From an uncultured Desulfomonile sp. (GTDB lineage Bacteria > Desulfobacterota > Desulfomonilia > Desulfomonilales > Desulfomonilaceae): 10,895 nucleotides of DNA. Below, one piece after another: positions 7,066 to 10,895 of the stretch. The position numbers were made by a program, and so were the translations under genes. Position 1 is the first letter of the stretch. Each line of letters opens with the position of its first letter. The stretch is from contig CAINUH010000080.1 in assembly GCA_903853735.1 (NCBI GenBank), forward strand, positions 1 to 10,895. Direction: 5' to 3'. The notes beneath the pieces are model-generated. The model made no database searches and was not told the DNA's origin. It saw only the letters and a program-made list of their open reading frames with translations.

Positions 7066-7899
7066 TCACACCAGGTCCAGTTTTTCTCTTAACACGTCAA
7101 TATAATCTCGGGTCCTGGACTGGACCATAATGAAAGGCAACGATGCACGAACGATCCGTATGGACACACCAGGTTCAAGGTTTACCGTAGTATGCCCATC
7201 AAGAGTCAAAGTAAATGTTTTACCTTTTCTCAAAAACAGCTCGGTGTCCATATACGGCGGCACCAGCAAGGGCCGTTTGAGACCGGCATAGGGACAAATG
7301 GGCGTCAACAGGATTCCTTCAATCTCAGGGTGGACCAGTGGGCCGTTCGCTGCATAGGAATAGGCGCTTGACCCTGTGGGAGTGGACACAATAAGACCGT
7401 CCGCTCGCAACTCAATTTCCCTGGCTTTTCCAATCTTTATTTCGAGATCTATGAGGCGTGCTATCCCTCCCCAGTGAATCACCACGTCATTGAGAACCCG
7501 GGCCGTTTTGCCGCCAGGTAAAGTAATCTCGAGCAACATTCGCTTTGCGAGTAGTGCAGTGCCTTCGAGGGCGGACTTTAGTTCTGAAATGGCCTCCTCA
7601 GGGGAGATCTCGGTCATAAAACCCACGCGACCCAGATTTACCCCGAGAACAGGGGTGGGCTTGTTGTTCAAGAGAGAAGCAGCCCTTAAAATGGTGCCGT
7701 CGCCCCCAAGGACCACCAGAAGATCAGACTCGTCCGCAATATGATCAGTGAAGGTTGCATTCCAATTTGGTGATGAACCTTGGAAGGTTTTCTCTATCAA
7801 CACTTCCCGGCCGCAGTCTTTCAGAAAGCGGTTGATTTGTTCGCCAAGTATCAGGGCCTGTTCTTCGGATCGTTTCAACACCAGTCCGATGCGTTGCAT
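7066..7899 (-). CDS. nadK: NAD kinase
   Basis: NadK phosphorylates NAD to NADP using ATP or polyphosphate in the cytoplasm, and is the sole source of NADP in most bacteria. The 277-residue length is normal. The motifs are LVVLGGDGTI with GGDGT at 65-69, VNLGRVGFMT (87-96), the acidic NE-type motif as LNDVVIH (136-142, Asp instead of the more common Glu), DGLIVSTPTGSSAYS (167-181), and ICPYAGLKRPLLVPP (201-215) for the usual ICPH-x-RP stretch. The start at ATG 7899 is supported by TGAGG (7909-7905), 5 nt upstream. It is the first gene of the minus-strand run and divergent from rarA. The small motif differences do not suggest loss of function. Confidence 0.96.
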   Translation of the reverse strand: MQRIGLVLKRSEEQALILGEQINRFLKDCGREVLIEKTFQGSSPNWNATFTDHIADESDLLVVLGGDGTILRAASLLNNKPTPVLGVNLGRVGFMTEISPEEAISELKSALEGTALLAKRMLLEITLPGGKTARVLNDVVIHWGGIARLIDLEIKIGKAREIELRADGLIVSTPTGSSAYSYAANGPLVHPEIEGILLTPICPYAGLKRPLLVPPYMDTELFLRKGKTFTLTLDGHTTVNLEPGVSIRIVRASLPFIMVQSRTRDYIDVLREKLDLV

Positions 7900-7904
7900 T
7901 CAAG

Positions 7905-7909
7905 CCTCA
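7905..7909 (-). promoter_or_regulatory. Ribosome binding site of nadK
   Basis: TGAGG lies 5 nt upstream of ATG 7899, a good Shine-Dalgarno match that supports the chosen start. Confidence 0.5.
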
Positions 7910-8015
7910 GTTGTGTAAGCGTGTCTGGACCGTTTAGTAAGTACCATGAATACGAAAGAAAATCCAGGAAAATGCCTGCAACGTCTCGAAAACCATAAGA
8001 ATGTGACTTGCTTGA

Positions 8016-8033
8016 CTACATATATTGCTGTAG
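8016..8033. promoter_or_regulatory. Dyad CTACA-N8-TGTAG in the nadK-rarA divergent region
   Basis: A perfect 5-bp inverted repeat has an AT-rich 8-nt centre (TATATTGC). It overlaps a possible -35 element TTGACT (8012-8017) for rarA, although the base run 17 nt downstream (GTTAAC, 8035-8040) is a poor -10. The position between two divergent genes suits an operator. It does not match the E. coli LexA spacing or core. It could be chance. Confidence 0.25.
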
Positions 8034-8111
8034 GGTTAACGTGTCGCTGTTCCTTAAGAGACTGGCAACGCAGGAATCAAAGCTTGATCATGAGCGCCGG
8101 CCACCCAATAT

Positions 8112-8120
8112 TTATCCACA
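8112..8120 (+). promoter_or_regulatory. Perfect DnaA-box sequence TTATCCACA
   Basis: The nine bases match the strongest E. coli DnaA box exactly. They lie 45 nt before the preferred rarA start in non-coding DNA. I found no second good box nearby, so this is not an origin; a single box could be a DnaA-regulated promoter site or a titration site. Confidence 0.4.
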
Positions 8121-8165
8121 GGATTGCTTGAAAAACGAGCTGAGCTTGATTCAGAAACCACTTTC

Positions 8166-9479
8166 ATGGATTTATTCGAAAACTCTATGACAGCATCTAA
8201 GGACAGGCCGCTTGCCGACAGGATGCGACCTCTGGATCTCGACAGCTTTGTTGGGCAGGAGGACCTTCTTGGACCGGGCAAGATCCTCCGTCGCGCCATT
8301 GAAGCCGACAAGATTTTTTCCATGCTTTTTTGGGGTCCCCCTGGAACAGGCAAAACATCGCTGGCCCAGATAATAGCACGGCGATCCCGCTCAAATTTTG
8401 TTTCTTTTTCCGCTGTAACAGCGGGTGTAAAAGAAGTCAGGGATGTGGCTAAACGCGCTCTCGAAGATCTCAAGTATTCCGGTAGACGAACTATTTTTTT
8501 TCTCGATGAAATTCATCGGTTCAACAAGTCACAGCAGGATTATTTACTGCCGCACGTTGAGAACGGAACGTTGGTGCTCATTGGCGCCACAACTGAGAAT
8601 CCAAGTTTTGAGGTGAATTCGGCACTTCTTTCGAGACTTCGGGTGTTCGTCATTCAACCCTTGGAATTCCACCATATCAAGATCATTTTGGACAGAGCCG
8701 TTAAGGATTCAGAACATGGTCTGGGCGCGTTGAACCTGGATCTTGGCGAGGATGCCTGTGATCTCACCGTGTCGCTTGCCGGCGGAGATGCCAGGTCCGC
8801 ACTGAACATCCTTGAGCTTGCAGCATCTGAAACCCACCGACGTGGAGACAGCGTAATTGAATTTCAAGTGGTCAAAGAGGCCGCGCAGAAACGCAACCTC
8901 CTCTACGACAAGTCGGGTGAAGAGCATTTCAATCTGATTAGCGCTCTCCACAAATCGCTCCGAGACAGCGATCCCGACGCGGGTCTGTACTGGATGGGAC
9001 GCATGATCGAGTCAGGGGAAGATCCATTGTACATAGCTCGCCGCCTTGTAAGGTTTGCAAGCGAAGACGTTGGACTAGCCTCACCACGGGCTCTTGAACA
9101 AGCGCTCGCAGCTTTTCAAGCCTGCCATCTTATCGGGCTGCCGGAATGTGTCCTTGCGCTTGCGCAAGCTGTTGTGTTTCTCGCCGTCTCGCCCAAGTCG
9201 AACTCCCTGGACGCTGCTTACCTTTCGGTCAAGGAAGAGATTGGTCGCTCAGGTCACCTGCCGGTGCCGCTGCATCTGCGTAATGCCCCGACACGTCTGA
9301 TGCAGGAATTGGGATACGGCAAAGGATATCGCTATGCTCATGATTACCCAGGAGCCACGGTGGAGCAGGAACATCTCCCGGAACCTCTCCTGGGAAAGCG
9401 TTTCTATCATCCGACCGACAGGGGATTCGAGCAGACCATAAGGGAAAGAATGAGCCCGCGGAATGCTGATGAAACTTAG
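8166..9479 (+). CDS. rarA: Replication-associated recombination protein A (RarA/MgsA)
   Basis: RarA is a clamp-loader-like AAA+ ATPase that acts at stalled replication forks in the cytoplasm and is related to eukaryotic WRNIP1. From ATG 8166 it has 437 residues, a normal length. Motifs in order are PLADRMRP (15-22), FVGQEDLLG (28-36), Walker A GPPGTGKT (57-64), Walker B FFLDEIHRFN (111-120), sensor 1 region IGATTENPSF (139-148) with SALLSRLRV (152-160), and sensor 2 GGDARSALN further on. The C-terminal half has RarA-typical blocks: SLRDSDPDAGLYW, ARRLVRFASEDVGLA and ALAQAVVFLAVSPKSN. An earlier in-frame TTG (8124) would add 14 residues not typical of the family; neither start has a clear ribosome site. 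It is transcribed away from nadK, alone on the plus strand, and its stop abuts a hairpin. Confidence 0.95.
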   Translation: MDLFENSMTASKDRPLADRMRPLDLDSFVGQEDLLGPGKILRRAIEADKIFSMLFWGPPGTGKTSLAQIIARRSRSNFVSFSAVTAGVKEVRDVAKRALEDLKYSGRRTIFFLDEIHRFNKSQQDYLLPHVENGTLVLIGATTENPSFEVNSALLSRLRVFVIQPLEFHHIKIILDRAVKDSEHGLGALNLDLGEDACDLTVSLAGGDARSALNILELAASETHRRGDSVIEFQVVKEAAQKRNLLYDKSGEEHFNLISALHKSLRDSDPDAGLYWMGRMIESGEDPLYIARRLVRFASEDVGLASPRALEQALAAFQACHLIGLPECVLALAQAVVFLAVSPKSNSLDAAYLSVKEEIGRSGHLPVPLHLRNAPTRLMQELGYGKGYRYAHDYPGATVEQEHLPEPLLGKRFYHPTDRGFEQTIRERMSPRNADET

Positions 9480-9516
9480 GAGGTTCTCGTAACATTGGGG
9501 AATGGAACGAGTCTCC
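9479..9516 (+). terminator. Structured hairpin at the rarA stop codon
   Basis: The RNA can fold as GGAG, CTCGT and CATT on the 5' side, a GGGG loop, then AATG, ACGAG and CTCC on the 3' side. That gives 13 base pairs with a small internal loop and a bulge in 38 nt. It starts at the last base of the rarA stop. There is no T-run after it, so it is not a standard intrinsic terminator. A 3'-end stabilising stem or a Rho-linked end is equally possible. Confidence 0.4.
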
Positions 9517-9857
9517 ATGCCATACCCACCTGTATCAGTGTGATACTGAATTCCCATTTCTTATCCTGACACACATGGTCCACCTCAGTTGTACCATATT
9601 TTGTGATGCCTCGGGCTTCGGCTCATGAAAAATAAGTTGACAGTTGCCTGGACGGGGATTGACGACACCTGGATTTGAGGACTGCACACCCAAGGCATCA
9701 GGAGAAAGGTACATGCACCCATGACATGACAAGTTGTAGAATTTTTAAGGACAGGCTGCGGTTTTTCAGGTAACCTGCTAGTCACCACAAAATTCAGTTC
9801 ATGAAGAGTTGCCGATGAAGTGACCCATAGTACCCCCCTTTCGCAGAGGAATCCGAA
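9480..9857. other. 378-bp non-coding region between rarA and the sensor kinase
   Basis: Beyond the rarA hairpin I see no convincing gene on either strand. Contents are a 15-bp dyad GTATCA-GTG-TGATAC (9532-9546), a perfect -35-like TTGACA (9637-9642) without a matching -10, a -10-like TAGAAT (9737-9742) without a matching -35, a short stem closed by TTCG (about 9611-9624), and a CAGGT-A-ACCTG repeat (9768-9778). The kinase promoter probably lies here, but no single site is strong. Open frames here are short, lack ribosome sites and have no protein-like composition. Confidence 0.5.
9845..9850 (+). promoter_or_regulatory. Ribosome binding site of the sensor kinase gene
   Basis: AGAGGA lies 7 nt before ATG 9858, good spacing and match, and fixes the start of the sensor gene. 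Confidence 0.6.
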
Positions 9858-10895
9858 ATGAACGTGCGAACAATTGTTTTCGTATTAGCGATATTTACCC
9901 TGCTCTCCACCGCAACGGGGGGATATCTCCAATATCACACCGCACAGGAATCCGCATTGAAACAGGCTGAAAGGGAACTTTTCGACGTAAGTAAATCACT
10001 CAAGAACAATGTTCTTGACCTTATCTACCTTAATCAGAGCCATGTCAGGATTTTGGCTCGGTTTGAACAGATTCAAGAAGCGCTGCTGAATCAAAACCAG
10101 GAGTCCCTTTTACAAGCTAACCGGATCCTCGACCATTTCGCTGCAGATCTTGCCTACGATGTCGGTTATCTGATGGACAGCTCCGGGAACACTATAGCTT
10201 CCAGCAACCGTAATCAGTTGGACAGCTTCGTGGGGCAGAACTATTCCTTTCGTCCGTACTTCCTCGATGCCATTCAAGGCAGACCGAGCATTTTTTTTGC
10301 TGTTGGAGTGACCTCAGAGATAAGAGGGATTTATGTCAGCCAACCGGTGTACTCTACAGACCGCAGCAGACCCATAGGAGTGGCAGTCATTAAAGTTTCA
10401 ATCCACGGTTTGGAAGCAGAACTCTCACACGCAAGAACGGGAATTGCGATGCTGGTACACAGCAGTGGGATGATATTTGTTTCCAGCCGAGATAAATGGA
10501 CTTTGAACTTCTTGTGGAGGGTTTTACCCGAAGAATTGTGCCAAATCGCACAAACACAGCAATTCGGTAAAGGACCGTGGAATTGGACCGGTATGGAGAA
10601 AAAGGCGGACAACCACGCCATGGACAGCTCCGGGGAAGGTTACCTAATCCACGAGATGAGCCTTGAAAACTGCCCGGGATGGAGGAGTGTTTCTTTATAC
10701 AGCGTTAAAGAGATCTCTGGGAAGTTTGTCGATCCTTTGGCGGGGAAGACCGGCTACGTTGCTCTCATCCTCTGTGTTCTTGTTGGGGGAGCAGTTGTTG
10801 TCCTCTATGTGACCGCTCAGCACGATATCCGTAGCCGCAATCAGGCTGAGGAAACGCTGAGGGAAAGTGAGGTTAAATTTAGCAAAGCATTTTTC
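9858..10895 (+). CDS. Membrane sensor (histidine kinase type) with dCACHE domain, 3' end missing
   Basis: The frame is open from ATG 9858 to the right edge, giving 346 residues of N-terminus. TM1 is at about 5-22 (TIVFVLAIFTLLSTA) and TM2 at about 300-319 (VALILCVLVGGAVVVLYV), enclosing a periplasmic part of about 275 residues. That part matches the DctB-like double-CACHE family: YDVGYLMDSSGNTIASSN (100-117), DSFVGQNYSFRPYF (122-135), and a conserved Arg-Gly-Ile-Tyr with SQPV at 156-164. Such domains bind small metabolites, often organic acids. After TM2 the segment RNQAEETLRESEVKF (327-341) is the usual lead into a PAS domain. A histidine kinase downstream is likely, but a diguanylate cyclase or similar output is not excluded, because the output domain is outside the window. 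No response regulator is in view. Confidence 0.88.
   Translation, partial: MNVRTIVFVLAIFTLLSTATGGYLQYHTAQESALKQAERELFDVSKSLKNNVLDLIYLNQSHVRILARFEQIQEALLNQNQESLLQANRILDHFAADLAYDVGYLMDSSGNTIASSNRNQLDSFVGQNYSFRPYFLDAIQGRPSIFFAVGVTSEIRGIYVSQPVYSTDRSRPIGVAVIKVSIHGLEAELSHARTGIAMLVHSSGMIFVSSRDKWTLNFLWRVLPEELCQIAQTQQFGKGPWNWTGMEKKADNHAMDSSGEGYLIHEMSLENCPGWRSVSLYSVKEISGKFVDPLAGKTGYVALILCVLVGGAVVVLYVTAQHDIRSRNQAEETLRESEVKFSKAFF

Noticed and set aside
8016..8033. LexA box reading of the dyad before rarA
   Set aside because: Half-sites and spacing do not match CTGT-N8-ACAG or the GTTC/CGAAC types, so no SOS claim is made.
8054..8473. 139-codon open frame on the minus strand
   Set aside because: It is antisense to the N-terminal AAA+ region of rarA, which carries Walker A.
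9625..9678. 17-codon plus-strand frame starting ATGAAAAATAAG
   Set aside because: It has no Shine-Dalgarno, is too short to judge, and nothing supports expression.
9535..9788. Two overlapping 65-67-codon frames on the minus strand in the spacer
   Set aside because: They have no ribosome site, no family resemblance and a composition like random translation.

Overview
The window looks like chromosomal DNA of a Gram-negative bacterium of roughly 50-53% G+C (estimated by eye). Several proteins are exported or lipid-anchored, and there is a two-transmembrane sensor kinase with a dCACHE-type sensor. The stand-alone short N-acetylglutamate synthase, with its HKIWADCIRC and C-x5-C tail, fits Desulfobacterota (former Deltaproteobacteria) well. 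That placement comes from general family knowledge, not from a search.

Layout. Positions 1-7899 hold seven genes, all on the minus strand. In transcription order they are nadK (NAD kinase), recN (DNA repair SMC-like ATPase), a short argA (N-acetylglutamate synthase), a small lipoprotein, a secreted NlpC/P60-like protein with a beta-sandwich tail, a secreted PF00756-type esterase-fold protein, and a second esterase-fold lipoprotein cut by the left window edge. recN and argA overlap by 4 nt (TTGA). The next gaps are about 49, 75, 46 and 145 bp, so an operon-like run is plausible. A 266-bp divergent region (7900-8165) separates nadK from rarA on the plus strand; it carries a perfect DnaA box and a short dyad. 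After rarA comes a structured hairpin, a 378-bp non-coding stretch, and the 5' part of a membrane sensor kinase that runs off the right edge.

How the genes fit together. nadK, recN, argA and rarA are housekeeping genes: NADP supply, recombination repair, arginine synthesis and replication-fork maintenance. The four exported proteins at 1-4686 form a separate envelope-facing block of unknown role. The least ordinary observation is the pair of tandem esterase-fold paralogues. One has a classical Ser nucleophile motif (G-V-S-M-G). The other has Cys at the aligned position (G-A-C-A-G) while keeping a candidate acid and His. Beside them sits a cysteine-peptidase-like protein whose Cys-to-His spacing is much larger than usual for NlpC/P60. 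No mobile element, CRISPR array, tRNA or rRNA was seen.
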